43,866 nt of DNA from CAZBEJ01 sp964521305 (lineage in GTDB: Bacteria > Patescibacteriota > Microgenomatia > UBA1406 > GWC2-37-13): positions 1-43,866 of the forward strand of contig CAZFQZ010000004.1 in assembly GCA_964521305.1 (NCBI GenBank), in the 5' to 3' direction. The notes under the pieces were generated by a model, which was not told the origin of the DNA, ran no database searches, and saw nothing but the letters and a program-made list of their open reading frames with translations. Below, piece by piece: positions 8,088 to 16,931 of the stretch (positions within the stretch are counted from its first letter, which is position 1; each line of letters opens with the position of its first letter). The position numbers and the translations under genes were made by a program.

Positions 8088-10172
8088 ATGAACATGTACG
8101 AAGACTCCATTGAAATCAATGGGCAGAAACTAACTCTCCAAACGGGAAAATTGGCGAAAGCGGCAACCTCATCCATATTCGCGCGGTTAGGCGATACGTG
8201 TGTGCTGGTGACTGTGACTGCCGGACGCGATCATGAAGATATCGACTATTTGCCTTTGTCTGTCGAATACGTGGAGAAACTCTACGCCGGCGGCAGAATC
8301 AAGGGATCCCGCTGGGTAAAACGAGAAGGCAGGGCTTCGGATGATGCGGTTTTGAAGGCGCGCGTTATTGACCGATCAATCCGACCGTTATTTCCCAAAA
8401 ATTACCGAAGGGATGTCCAGATCATCATCACGTTATTATCGGTTGACGGCGTCAATTCACCAGATATTTTGGCGGCAATCGCGACATCAGCAGCCATCCA
8501 TATTTCTTCTATTCCCTGGGACGGCCCTATCAGCACGATCCGCATAGGGTATGTGAAGCATAACGGTGAAGGAACATTTATGGTCAACCCGACGGAAGGA
8601 GATGAACTCTACTCCGGTCTGGATCTGGTCGTGTCTTCCACAAAAAACAAAGTGAATATGATTGAAACACGGGCGGAAGAATTTTCGGAAACACTGATCA
8701 AGGAAGGAATACAGTTGGCGAAATCGGAAAATGCAAAGATTATTGAGTTCATCGAAAAAATGAAGAAAAAAGTCGGCCGACAGAAAGAAGTAGTCGACAA
8801 ACCGCTGTTTGACGAAAAATTGCTGCAGATACTGAAAAAAGAGTTCAAAAAAAACCTCGACCAGTTGATATTGAAGAAAGCGGAAAAGGAATTCGACGAT
8901 GAGGAAGCATTGCAGGTGGTTGTAGAAGAGGTTATGGAAAAATACAAAGACGAGTTTGACCGGAAAATGATCGCCAAAGCCATCGATTACGTCACCAAGC
9001 AGATGATCAGGGAAATGGTCCTGAAAACGAAAAAACGGATTGACGGCAGGAAGCCGGATGAAATCAGGCAACTAAGCGCGGAAGTATCGATTCTTCCCAG
9101 GACGCACGGATCAGCTATTTTCCAGCGCGGCGATACGCAAGTCATGTCCATTGTTACTCTCGGTGCGCCAAGCCTTGAGCAATTGATCGAAAGTCCTGAA
9201 GGGGAAGAGGCGAAACGGTATATCCATCATTATTACATGCCGCCGTACTCGGTCGGCGAAACAGGCAGGATCGGTTTTCCTTCACGCAGAGAGATCGGTC
9301 ACGGCGCATTGGCTGAAAAAGCCATAGAGCCTGTCCTTCCGTCAGGTAGCAGATTTCCCTACACCGTTCGCGTCGTATCCGAGGTAATGTCATCCAATGG
9401 TTCGACGTCCATGGCATCAACTTGCGGTTCGACTCTTGCTCTCATGGATGCGGGCGTTCCGATAAAAGCGCCTGTCGCAGGTATTGCCATGGGGCTCTTG
9501 TCCAAATCAGACGATGATTATCTGGTGCTGACCGACATCATGGGAATCGAGGACTTTTCGGGCGAGATGGATTTTAAGGTTGCCGGAACGGAAACTGGTA
9601 TCACGGCGATCCAACTTGATGTAAAGAATGCCGGGTTGACCGACAGGATGATCGGCGAAATCCTGGAAAAAGCAAAAGCGGCTAGGCTCCAGATATTAGA
9701 CGTAATGAACAAAGCTATCAGCATACCGCGTAAGGAAATCTCTCGGTTTGCGCCCAAAGTGGTTGTATTGACGCCTCCGCAGGATAAAATCGGCGAGATC
9801 ATTGGACCCGGCGGAAAAAATATCCGTGCATTGATTGCACGGACCGACACGGATATCAATGTGAGCGATGACGGCAAGGTTACCATAAGCGGTATTGACA
9901 AAGTGAAGGTCGATGAAGCAGCTCAGGCAATCAGCAACATCACGCGGGTTGTTGAAGTCGGAGAGGAATTTGAAGGCGAAGTAAGACGGATTCTGCCGTT
10001 TGGTGCATTTATCGAGTTCTTGCCCGGCAAAGAAGGAATGGTGCACGTTTCCAAAATGGGAGCAGGTTACGTGAAAAGTCCGCACGATGTCGTCAAAATC
10101 GGCCAGAGAGTGAAAGTACGCGTGATTCAGATTGACCAGCAAGGGAGAATAAATCTACAGATGATCAAGTGA
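8088..10172 (+). CDS. pnp: Polyribonucleotide nucleotidyltransferase (PNPase)
   Basis: A phosphorolytic 3'-5' exoribonuclease that forms a trimeric ring. The 694 residues hold two RNase PH domains (about 1-215 and 310-545) joined by an alpha-helical linker rich in Lys/Glu. A KH domain with IIGPGGKNI (around 565) follows, then a C-terminal S1 domain (about 620-694) with GEVRRILPFGAFIEFLPG. The second RNase PH domain contains the active-site segments FQRGDTQ and SMASTCGSTLALMDAG. It sits three bases after rpsO, and ftsK follows after a promoter-bearing gap of 106 bases. Confidence 0.97.
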   Translation: MNMYEDSIEINGQKLTLQTGKLAKAATSSIFARLGDTCVLVTVTAGRDHEDIDYLPLSVEYVEKLYAGGRIKGSRWVKREGRASDDAVLKARVIDRSIRPLFPKNYRRDVQIIITLLSVDGVNSPDILAAIATSAAIHISSIPWDGPISTIRIGYVKHNGEGTFMVNPTEGDELYSGLDLVVSSTKNKVNMIETRAEEFSETLIKEGIQLAKSENAKIIEFIEKMKKKVGRQKEVVDKPLFDEKLLQILKKEFKKNLDQLILKKAEKEFDDEEALQVVVEEVMEKYKDEFDRKMIAKAIDYVTKQMIREMVLKTKKRIDGRKPDEIRQLSAEVSILPRTHGSAIFQRGDTQVMSIVTLGAPSLEQLIESPEGEEAKRYIHHYYMPPYSVGETGRIGFPSRREIGHGALAEKAIEPVLPSGSRFPYTVRVVSEVMSSNGSTSMASTCGSTLALMDAGVPIKAPVAGIAMGLLSKSDDDYLVLTDIMGIEDFSGEMDFKVAGTETGITAIQLDVKNAGLTDRMIGEILEKAKAARLQILDVMNKAISIPRKEISRFAPKVVVLTPPQDKIGEIIGPGGKNIRALIARTDTDINVSDDGKVTISGIDKVKVDEAAQAISNITRVVEVGEEFEGEVRRILPFGAFIEFLPGKEGMVHVSKMGAGYVKSPHDVVKIGQRVKVRVIQIDQQGRINLQMIK

Positions 10173-10202
10173 CGCCTCTTCAGCCAATCTTAATGCGATG
10201 AG

Positions 10203-10231
10203 TTGATTTTAATCGAATTTATCTCTATACT
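10203..10231 (+). promoter_or_regulatory. Promoter upstream of ftsK
   Basis: TTGATT at 10203-10208 and TATACT at 10226-10231 are 17 bp apart. The expected start of transcription is near 10238. The first ATG downstream is the one at 10241 that opens a 19-codon ORF. The ftsK ATG follows at 10279. Confidence 0.65.
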
Positions 10232-10240
10232 AAAAAAACG

Positions 10241-10300
10241 ATGAGGAAGGAGTTTTTTCAGTATAAACAATCATTACTATGGCACGAAGAAAATCATTGA
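10241..10300 (+). CDS. Possible 19-residue leader peptide overlapping the ftsK start
   Basis: An ATG at 10241 lies about nine bases after the -10 of the ftsK promoter and opens a 19-codon ORF (MRKEFFQYKQSLLWHEENH) that ends in TGA at 10298-10300. This is 19 bases beyond the ftsK start and in another frame. The best Shine-Dalgarno-like run, GGAAGGAG (10246-10253), lies inside it, about 25 bases before the ftsK ATG, which is too far for normal use. It could tune ftsK translation by coupling, or be chance. Confidence 0.25.
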   Translation: MRKEFFQYKQSLLWHEENH

Positions 10301-12447
10301 TACGGGTACCGTTTCTGAAATTCAAGATAAACCGGAATACGATATTCAACATATTCGGTTTTATTCTCATAGGCGCAGGATTGGTATTGCTGCTCTCATT
10401 TGCCAAAAACTTCGTTCCGGATGGGGGAGGAACAGCCCTGGTTTTCATCAATGATGCTTTGGTTTCGCGGTTCGGTTGGCTATCGTTTTTTATCCCCTTT
10501 ATCCTTATTCTCGTTGCAGGCCACTTTTTCAACACGAAGCGAATGCGGTTTATCAAGCCGAACGTCAGCGGAGGCATTATCCTTGTATTCATAGCGCTGT
10601 TGGGAATAATCCAATCGGGAGATTATGGTCAGGCTATATTCCAGAACCTCCAATCCGACTTTACCATATGGGGAGTTTTCATCATTCTGTTCATTACGTT
10701 CATCATCGGGATGGTGCTTTTTTTGGACACGTCCATCGATCTTTTTCTGTTGTTCGTGTTTAATCTTGTCGTCGCGATGTTCAGGTTCGCGAAAAAATAC
10801 CTGTTGCGCACATTCGAACCGAAGCGGAATTTCGAAACAAGATTGGAGAAGCAGGACGAGAAAAAAAAGGATTTCATCCACGACAGGAAATCGGAGGAAA
10901 AACCAAAACTGCAAATACCGTTGCCCCTAGGTAACGCGCCGGCTGTTCCGCAGGCTACCATTCCCCTTTCACCAGGTGGGATAACCATAAAACCGTTGTC
11001 GCAAAATCTCAAGCAGACATGGATCTATCCGCCCTTTTCCCTGTTGAACGACCTGATGCAAAAGGAGGCTGACCGCGGTGACGTCAATCATAATGCGAAC
11101 GTGATCGAAAAAACGCTAGACAGTTTTGGCATCCGCGCAAAAGTTGTCGAGGTGAACCGGGGTCCGGCGATTACGCAATATGCCCTTGAAATCACCCAGG
11201 GAACCAGATTGTCGAGGATAACGGCATTGAGTAATGATCTTGCCCTGGCTTTGGCGGCCACCACGGGCCAGGTGAGAATTGAAGCGCCGATCCCGGGCCG
11301 TTCGTTAGTCGGCATAGAGATCCCGAATATCAGGCCGGAACTCGTCGCGTTGAAAAAGATGCTGACGTCGCCTGTTTTTGCCGGCAATAACGATCCGCTA
11401 CTCGTGCCGTTGGGTCTGGATGTTTCAGGACAGCCACAGGCAGCAAGCATCGCCAAAATGCCACACGCGCTGATCGCCGGCACGACCGGTTCGGGCAAAT
11501 CGGTGATCCTGAACGCGTGGATTTCCACATTTTTGTTCAGGACGAAACCCGAGGACCTGCAGATGATTTTGGTTGATCCGAAACGCGTGGAACTTTCCCT
11601 GTATAACGGCATACCGCATTTATTGACCGAGGTAGTCACCGATTCCCAAAAGATTATTTCTGCTTTGAAATGGACGGTCGGCGAGATGGAAAACAGATAT
11701 AAAGAGTTCGCGAAAGTCGGCGCGCGTAATCTCGAAGGCTATAATACCATGGAGGATGTAACAAAGAAACCATATATAATATTCGTCATTGATGAACTGG
11801 CGGATCTGATGATGTTCGCGCCCGGTGAGGCGGAAGATTTGATTACGAGGATCGCACAGATGGCGCGTGCAACCGGTATCCATCTGATTCTGGCAACACA
11901 GCGGCCGTCGGTTGACATCATTACCGGCCTCATGAAAGCGAACATACCGACGCGGCTGGCATTTAATGTTTCATCGATGATCGATTCGCGCGTTATCATA
12001 GATATGCCCGGCGCCGAAAAACTGCTGGGCAAAGGAGATATGTTGTTTATGCCTCCTGACCAGGCTAAACCGAAACGTATCCAGGGCCCGTTCCTGACGG
12101 AAAAAGAAGTAAATAATCTGGTGAAGTTCCTGAAGGCGCAGAACCCCGAAGTCCACTACACAGAGGAGATTACCACGCAGGAAGTGAGTCTTGGCGGAAG
12201 GAACGGAACCACGGTTATCGGAGTCGGAGGCGAGCATGACGCTCTTTTCAATCAGGCGATCGAAATCATCATGCAACAGGATAAGGCATCGGCATCGCTT
12301 CTCCAAAGAAGACTATCCATCGGTTATGCGCGGGCCGCCCGAATACTTGACCAGCTCGAGGTTGCTGGTTATGTCGGATCCGCCGAAGGATCAAAACCGC
12401 GTGAAGTTATCAGACGTCAAACGCAAACGGAAGAAGCAACTGCATAA
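10279..12447 (+). CDS. ftsK: DNA translocase FtsK/SpoIIIE
   Basis: A membrane-anchored motor that pumps chromosomal DNA through the closing septum. Membrane helices occupy about residues 22-42, 66-82, 97-111 and 131-168. A linker follows, then the FtsK alpha/beta motor with Walker A GTTGSGKS near 401-408 and Walker B IIFVIDELADLMM near 497-510. ATQRPSVDIITG follows. The C-terminal winged-helix gamma domain (about 645-710, LLQRRLSIGYARAARILDQL) reads chromosome polarity sequences. Length of 722 residues is typical of the short form. The ATG at 10279 is forced by an in-frame stop at 10264. Confidence 0.96.
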   Translation: MARRKSLIRVPFLKFKINRNTIFNIFGFILIGAGLVLLLSFAKNFVPDGGGTALVFINDALVSRFGWLSFFIPFILILVAGHFFNTKRMRFIKPNVSGGIILVFIALLGIIQSGDYGQAIFQNLQSDFTIWGVFIILFITFIIGMVLFLDTSIDLFLLFVFNLVVAMFRFAKKYLLRTFEPKRNFETRLEKQDEKKKDFIHDRKSEEKPKLQIPLPLGNAPAVPQATIPLSPGGITIKPLSQNLKQTWIYPPFSLLNDLMQKEADRGDVNHNANVIEKTLDSFGIRAKVVEVNRGPAITQYALEITQGTRLSRITALSNDLALALAATTGQVRIEAPIPGRSLVGIEIPNIRPELVALKKMLTSPVFAGNNDPLLVPLGLDVSGQPQAASIAKMPHALIAGTTGSGKSVILNAWISTFLFRTKPEDLQMILVDPKRVELSLYNGIPHLLTEVVTDSQKIISALKWTVGEMENRYKEFAKVGARNLEGYNTMEDVTKKPYIIFVIDELADLMMFAPGEAEDLITRIAQMARATGIHLILATQRPSVDIITGLMKANIPTRLAFNVSSMIDSRVIIDMPGAEKLLGKGDMLFMPPDQAKPKRIQGPFLTEKEVNNLVKFLKAQNPEVHYTEEITTQEVSLGGRNGTTVIGVGGEHDALFNQAIEIIMQQDKASASLLQRRLSIGYARAARILDQLEVAGYVGSAEGSKPREVIRRQTQTEEATA

Positions 12448-12452
12448 AAAAC

Positions 12453-12531
12453 AATTTCTAATATCCAATTACCAACACAATTTCCAATAACCGATTATTG
12501 AAATTGAACCTTTTGTTTAACATTAGAAATT
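12453..12531. repeat. AT-rich inverted repeat between convergent ftsK and mltG
   Basis: The 103-base spacer contains exact 10-bp inverted arms, AATTTCTAAT (12453-12462) and ATTAGAAATT (12522-12531). Further degenerate copies of the ATTTCCAAT theme lie between them. There is no GC-rich stem with a T run, so it is not a standard terminator. It may still end transcription in both directions. The same theme occurs before murE at 19748-19835. Confidence 0.5.
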
Positions 12532-12550
12532 AGGAATTGAATTTTGCATT

Positions 12551-13522
12551 TTACTGTAGATATCTTTTGATATTCGCATTGTGTTCCTCGATGGTTTTAG
12601 AATAGTGCATGACGCCTTTTTTGTCGGAGAGGTAAAACCAGTATGGCGTGTTCGGGTCGGCGTTCGCGACTGCTTCGAGGGATGCCAGGCTCGGATTGCA
12701 TATCGGGCCGGGCGGCAATCCTTTGTTCAACCGTGTATTGTACGGCGAGTCGATTGCCAGATCTTCGGCAGTCAAATCTTTTTTCCACCAGGTTTTCTCA
12801 TCAGGCTGATAACCCAATATGTATTGTATGGTCGCATCCACATCCAGCGCCCAGTTTTTGTTCAGCCTTTTCAACAAAATGCTGGCGACCATTTGTTTGT
12901 CTTTTGGTGTGCGCGCTTCTTTTTCCACCAGTGATGCGAGTACGACTCCCTGCTGCGGCGTTAAACCTTTCGACTGTATTTTCTGCTGGATTTCCGGCGT
13001 GAACTTGCTGCGGAAGTTTTTTTCCATGGTCGCTATGATTGCTCCGGCCGTTGCATCCTGCGGGATCAGATAGGTGTCAGGGAACAGGTAGCCTTCCTGT
13101 GCTTCCTTATTGAATTCGCTGCTGGGAATATTGAAATTTTGGGTAACCAGTTGTGCCATTTCCTCCCTGCGGGTTCCCTCGATAAACGTGATCCAGATGT
13201 CGGTAGTTCCATGCGTCAGGGTTTCGGCAATTTGGTATGCATCCATGCCGGTCGAAAGTCGGAAATCACCCGCCTGTATTTTTTGTTCGAGATTCAGCCG
13301 CCTGATTACGAGAAAAAACACGATTTTATTTCTGATAAGACTTTGATTTTCAAGATCCTTGATGATGGTATACATCCCTTCGCCGTGTTTGATGATGAAC
13401 GGTTTGGTTGTCGGATTAATCTTATCTACCGCAAGCGTACCTTCGTGGTAGTACATATAAAAGAAGATGCCGAAAACCAGGAAAAGCGCCAGTACGGTGT
13501 ATATTCTATTTTTCCATTTCAT
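12551..13522 (-). CDS. mltG: Endolytic murein transglycosylase MltG (YceG-like)
   Basis: Cuts nascent glycan strands near the membrane and helps set glycan length. It has 323 residues, with one N-terminal membrane helix (about 8-25), a LysM-like region, and a catalytic YceG domain with FIEGTRREEM and SLVEKEART (about 197-205, containing the catalytic glutamate). SPYNTRLNKGLPPGPICNP is the family signature. The start ATG at 13522 lies 17 bases inside the end of the phosphorylase gene, so translation is probably coupled in the murJ-phosphorylase-mltG operon. Confidence 0.95.
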   Translation of the reverse strand: MKWKNRIYTVLALFLVFGIFFYMYYHEGTLAVDKINPTTKPFIIKHGEGMYTIIKDLENQSLIRNKIVFFLVIRRLNLEQKIQAGDFRLSTGMDAYQIAETLTHGTTDIWITFIEGTRREEMAQLVTQNFNIPSSEFNKEAQEGYLFPDTYLIPQDATAGAIIATMEKNFRSKFTPEIQQKIQSKGLTPQQGVVLASLVEKEARTPKDKQMVASILLKRLNKNWALDVDATIQYILGYQPDEKTWWKKDLTAEDLAIDSPYNTRLNKGLPPGPICNPSLASLEAVANADPNTPYWFYLSDKKGVMHYSKTIEEHNANIKRYLQ

Positions 13523-14768
13523 AGATCGGAAAGTTTCTGAGTGTGACCTCAGCTTCTTTTAACCGGTACTTATCAGATGAGTATAACACAAACAGCGGCT
13601 CTTTTTTTTCAGCGAGTTCATCCAATTTTTTCAGAAGATAAATACCTGCGCTTTTGTTTTCCGGAGCGCCGAGAACCTTGGCAACGGTGTTAAGATTGTA
13701 GTTATTGATATCTTTTATTTTTCCTGATAGGTCGGCGCAGATTTCTGATTTATGGGCTGAAATGCGCATGGAATCGGATCTGACGCAGTGATCGCCACCC
13801 TGCGCTTTAATGATCTCTCGAAATTTCTTCAATGCGGAACCGTCAGTGAGCAGTTTTTTCGATTCTTCTTCCCCGCTTTTATCCAGTCCGGCCGTTCTAT
13901 AACATATATCAAGCAGTTTCCCTGCTAGCCGCAGCGCTTTTGCTTCAAGTTTCAGCGGCCGCTCTTTTTGCTGTTCGAGCACATATAGGACGTCCCGCGC
14001 TTCGAGAACCGGTCCCACGCCCCGGCCGGGTGGTTCGAGCGTTTCATTGATGTCGGTGATCACTTCGATATTGAACCGTTCGCCGAGGTCTTTGAATTTT
14101 TTTGCGACTTTTTCCGCGTCGGCAAAATGACGGATTTTCATGGTTCTGCCGACCGGGATGTCAAGCACCAGGTGGTTGGTGCCCGCGGCTATTTTTTTTG
14201 CCATGATCGATATGATAATTTTGTCGAACGATTCGAATGACAGCGGTTCCTCGACCTTAATAATGATGTCATCCGCAGGTGCTATGCCCAGATGGCCGTT
14301 CCATGCGATACATCCGCCGACCGTATTGACGATTTTCTCTATTTGTTTTGGGGTGAAATTGACATTAGCCAGCACTTCCATGACGTCGGCGGTTCCCGCG
14401 GGAGAAGTGATTGCTCGGGAGGAAATCTTCGGGATTTTGAAGCCGGCAGCGGCAATAATGGGAACAAGAATCATGGTAGTGCGCGCTCCCGCCACACCGC
14501 CAGTCGAATGCTTGTCTGCGACGATGCCGGTAAAAGACAGCGTATTGCCGGTTTCCACCATTGCCTTGGTGAACTGGTATAATTCATCGGCAGTATATCC
14601 TTCCTTAAATGATGAGGCAACGAAATACGTGGTAAGGACGTCGCTCAACTGCTGATGCGAAATCTCGTCCATGATGGTAAAAACCTCGTGATAAGTGAGT
14701 TTTTTGCCGAGAAGTTTTTTCTGGATCGCCTTGATCGCTATGATTTTTTCTGACTCCTTGTCATTCAT
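13506..14768 (-). CDS. AMP/thymidine phosphorylase family protein (archaeal type)
   Basis: A nucleoside or nucleotide phosphorylase of the DeoA/AMP-phosphorylase family. DKHSTGGV (phosphate/ribose loop), ISSRAITSPAGTADVMEVLA, IAPADDIIIKVEEPLS and PPGRGVGPVLEARDV are closer to archaeal AMP phosphorylases than to bacterial thymidine phosphorylase. In archaea and some CPR bacteria that enzyme feeds ribose-1,5-bisphosphate to RuBisCO. Here the protein has about 420 residues and lacks the roughly 80-residue N-terminal domain of the archaeal enzymes. The substrate is therefore uncertain, and no RuBisCO or isomerase gene is in view. The ATG at 14768 overlaps the murJ stop (ATGAATGA). An alternative ATG at 14786 adds six residues. 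Confidence 0.85.
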   Translation of the reverse strand: MNDKESEKIIAIKAIQKKLLGKKLTYHEVFTIMDEISHQQLSDVLTTYFVASSFKEGYTADELYQFTKAMVETGNTLSFTGIVADKHSTGGVAGARTTMILVPIIAAAGFKIPKISSRAITSPAGTADVMEVLANVNFTPKQIEKIVNTVGGCIAWNGHLGIAPADDIIIKVEEPLSFESFDKIIISIMAKKIAAGTNHLVLDIPVGRTMKIRHFADAEKVAKKFKDLGERFNIEVITDINETLEPPGRGVGPVLEARDVLYVLEQQKERPLKLEAKALRLAGKLLDICYRTAGLDKSGEEESKKLLTDGSALKKFREIIKAQGGDHCVRSDSMRISAHKSEICADLSGKIKDINNYNLNTVAKVLGAPENKSAGIYLLKKLDELAEKKEPLFVLYSSDKYRLKEAEVTLRNFPIYEMEK

Positions 14769-16389
14769 AGTTGGTGTAGATTTCAACGAATTTCCGCTGG
14801 TATTCCCGTGCTTTTATGAACAATTTTGTGAGGAGATATATTTCCTTCACGTCGAGAAGTAGGGACAGTACTAAGTATAGGACAAAAAACAATCCAGCTA
14901 TAGTGGCAAGGAGAAAAAATACGTTGATCGTTCGGGAGGTATCGAAGATCAAACCATCCAGAAGCCGCATGGCATAATACGAGATAATGGCGGGAATGCC
15001 TGTCGCGATGGTGATTTTCAGCGCTTCGACGGAGAGAAACCTGAAGTCGAAATTTCCCAGCCGCTTGGTGAGTATGAGGAACAGTACCGATGAATTAATG
15101 ATCATGGACAGGGAAAATGATATGGCCAGAGCCCAGACGGGCAAATGGAGAATAAAGACGAAATACAGACTCAAAGCAGTATTTAGGATAATGGAGAATG
15201 CGCTGATATAAAACGGCGTTCTACTGTCCAGAAGCGCATAATAGCAACGGGTAAAGAAATAATAAATGGAATGGAAGGGAAGAGCGACGGCAAAATAGGA
15301 AAGCGTAACCGCGGTTTGGACTGTTGCACTCCAGTCGAATTTCTCGCCGCCGAAGAACAGTCTGATCAGCGGTGTCCGCGCGAAAACGAAAAAACTCATC
15401 AGCGGCGCGATCAGGAAAAATACATTAAGCATGGTGTCCACGATGATTTTTTTGAACTCCTCAGTGCGCCCTTCCTGGTGCATCTCCGAAAGATACGGTA
15501 ATGATGCTTGTCCCATGGCTATGCCGATAACTGATACAGGAAGAAGTTGCAGGTGTTGCGCGAGATAGAATACCGTATACGCACCGCTTCCCAAAAACGT
15601 CGTCAGGGTGAGGTCGATGGTGGCGTCGATTTGCGCCACGATTACCGTAAAAGCCCGCGGTACGACCATACGGATAAATTCACGCAAACCGTTGGTGATC
15701 TTGATGACGGGCGCAAATCTAAAATGCGTCTGAAATAGCAGAGGCACCTGTATTAAAAAGTACAGTATTGCGCCGCTAATGACACCGATAATAGGGCCCA
15801 GCAATCCAAGGGAAGGAGCGAGAGCGACCGTACCGAGGATAATGGATAGATTGTATACGATGGGCGCAATCGCCGATAGCAGGAATGTTTTGTTTGCCTG
15901 GCCGATACCCGTAAGGAAGTTTCCCAAAACAAAAAAGGGCAACTGTCCGAGCAGCAACAACCGCGAAAAAAATACGATTTGTTCGATCTTCGCATGGGAA
16001 TACCCCGGGGTAATAAGAGTGATGATAGGATCCAGAAATACGCACAGGATAAGAATGGCTATAATCATAAGGAGCGTGATCGCGTTTATTATTGAAGAAA
16101 TATTTTCAGTGAGTTCTCCACTGTTTTTCTGATATTTGATGTAAATCGGAATGAATGTAGAAGTGAGTGCGCCGGTGATCAGGATTTCGAACACCAGGTC
16201 GGGTATACGGAACGAAGCAAAATAAATATCCAGCTGTCCTTTTATGAAAAATCCGGCAAGGACGCGATAGCGGATAAATCCGAAGAAGCTCGATGCAATG
16301 ATCATAACTGATATGATGATGGCCGAAGAAAAAATGCTTTTTTGCTGCGAAAAAATGAATTGGCTTGTTTTTTTGATGAATCTATCCAT
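14761..16389 (-). CDS. murJ: Lipid II flippase MurJ (MviN family)
   Basis: A 542-residue polytopic protein with about 13-14 hydrophobic helices, expected to flip lipid II to the outer face of the membrane. Recognisable family segments are FGFIRYRVLAGFF in the first helices, GALTSTFIPIY, YLAQHLQLLPVSVIGIAMGQ, and FYALLDSRTPFYISA-like residues near 390 (CYYALLDSRTPF). It is divergent from mraZ with a 110-base gap. On the minus strand a TATAAT occurs at 16420-16415, 25 bases before the start, but no convincing -35 was seen. Its 3' end overlaps the phosphorylase gene. Confidence 0.93.
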   Translation of the reverse strand: MDRFIKKTSQFIFSQQKSIFSSAIIISVMIIASSFFGFIRYRVLAGFFIKGQLDIYFASFRIPDLVFEILITGALTSTFIPIYIKYQKNSGELTENISSIINAITLLMIIAILILCVFLDPIITLITPGYSHAKIEQIVFFSRLLLLGQLPFFVLGNFLTGIGQANKTFLLSAIAPIVYNLSIILGTVALAPSLGLLGPIIGVISGAILYFLIQVPLLFQTHFRFAPVIKITNGLREFIRMVVPRAFTVIVAQIDATIDLTLTTFLGSGAYTVFYLAQHLQLLPVSVIGIAMGQASLPYLSEMHQEGRTEEFKKIIVDTMLNVFFLIAPLMSFFVFARTPLIRLFFGGEKFDWSATVQTAVTLSYFAVALPFHSIYYFFTRCYYALLDSRTPFYISAFSIILNTALSLYFVFILHLPVWALAISFSLSMIINSSVLFLILTKRLGNFDFRFLSVEALKITIATGIPAIISYYAMRLLDGLIFDTSRTINVFFLLATIAGLFFVLYLVLSLLLDVKEIYLLTKLFIKAREYQRKFVEIYTNYE

Positions 16390-16462
16390 GTTTTTAAAGA
16401 GTATGTTCTAATCAATTATACGGTTAAAAAAGCGCAAGTGGTATAGTTTTTTAAAATATCAA

Positions 16463-16495
16463 TTGACATGACCTCATAAATGGTGTTTAATGGTG
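16463..16495 (+). promoter_or_regulatory. mraZ promoter with candidate MraZ operator repeats
   Basis: TTGACA at 16463-16468 and TTTAAT at 16486-16491 are 17 bp apart. The start of transcription is expected at about 16498, almost on the ATG at 16500. Overlapping the -10 are two direct copies of TGGTG (16481-16485 and 16491-16495) separated by five bases. In other bacteria MraZ represses its own promoter by binding TGGG-type direct repeats with 5-base spacers, so these are good operator candidates for autoregulation of the dcw cluster. Confidence 0.75.
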
Positions 16496-16499
16496 ATAT

Positions 16500-16928
16500 A
16501 TGCTTTTTTTAGGGGAATATACGGTGAATTTTAGTGGACAAGGGAGAATCGTCATCCCCAAAAAAATAAGAGAGACATTGGGAGGAACAAAAACATTTAC
16601 GTTGACAAAAGGATTTGAACGGTGTTTATCGGGTTTCCGGAACGAAGAGTGGGAAAAAGGAGCAGCGGACCTCATGGGCACGTCGGTGCTCGAAATGCAG
16701 AAGTCCGAAATGAAGCGTCACTTGTTTTCCGGCGCTGCGGTGATCGAAATCGATGAACAGGGAAGAGTCATCATCCCCAAAAACCTTATCGAATATGCGA
16801 AATTAGAAGGTGGCGATGCAACAATCATTGGTGTCGGAACCTATTTCGAGATCTGGGAGCCGGAGAAATGGAAGGAATATAGCAAACATGTCGAGAAAAA
16901 CATTACAAGCATTGTGGAGAAGCAATAA
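16500..16928 (+). CDS. mraZ: Transcriptional regulator MraZ
   Basis: First gene of the division and cell-wall cluster, a DNA-binding repressor built from two AbrB-like half-domains. FSGQGRIVIPKKIRE near the N-terminus and IDEQGRVIIPKNLIEYA near residue 82 are the two repeats. Length is 142 residues, as usual. MLFLGEYTVNF matches the family start, so the ATG at 16500 is secure even though the -10 box ends only eight bases before it and there is no ribosome-binding site. rsmH follows after three bases. Confidence 0.96.
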   Translation: MLFLGEYTVNFSGQGRIVIPKKIRETLGGTKTFTLTKGFERCLSGFRNEEWEKGAADLMGTSVLEMQKSEMKRHLFSGAAVIEIDEQGRVIIPKNLIEYAKLEGGDATIIGVGTYFEIWEPEKWKEYSKHVEKNITSIVEKQ

Positions 16929-16931
16929 TTC

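Noticed and set aside
8487..9071. Long open frame antisense to pnp
   Set aside because: It lies wholly inside the pnp alpha-helical linker, is Phe/Leu-rich as expected for the complement of Lys/Glu codons, and has no recognisable domain.
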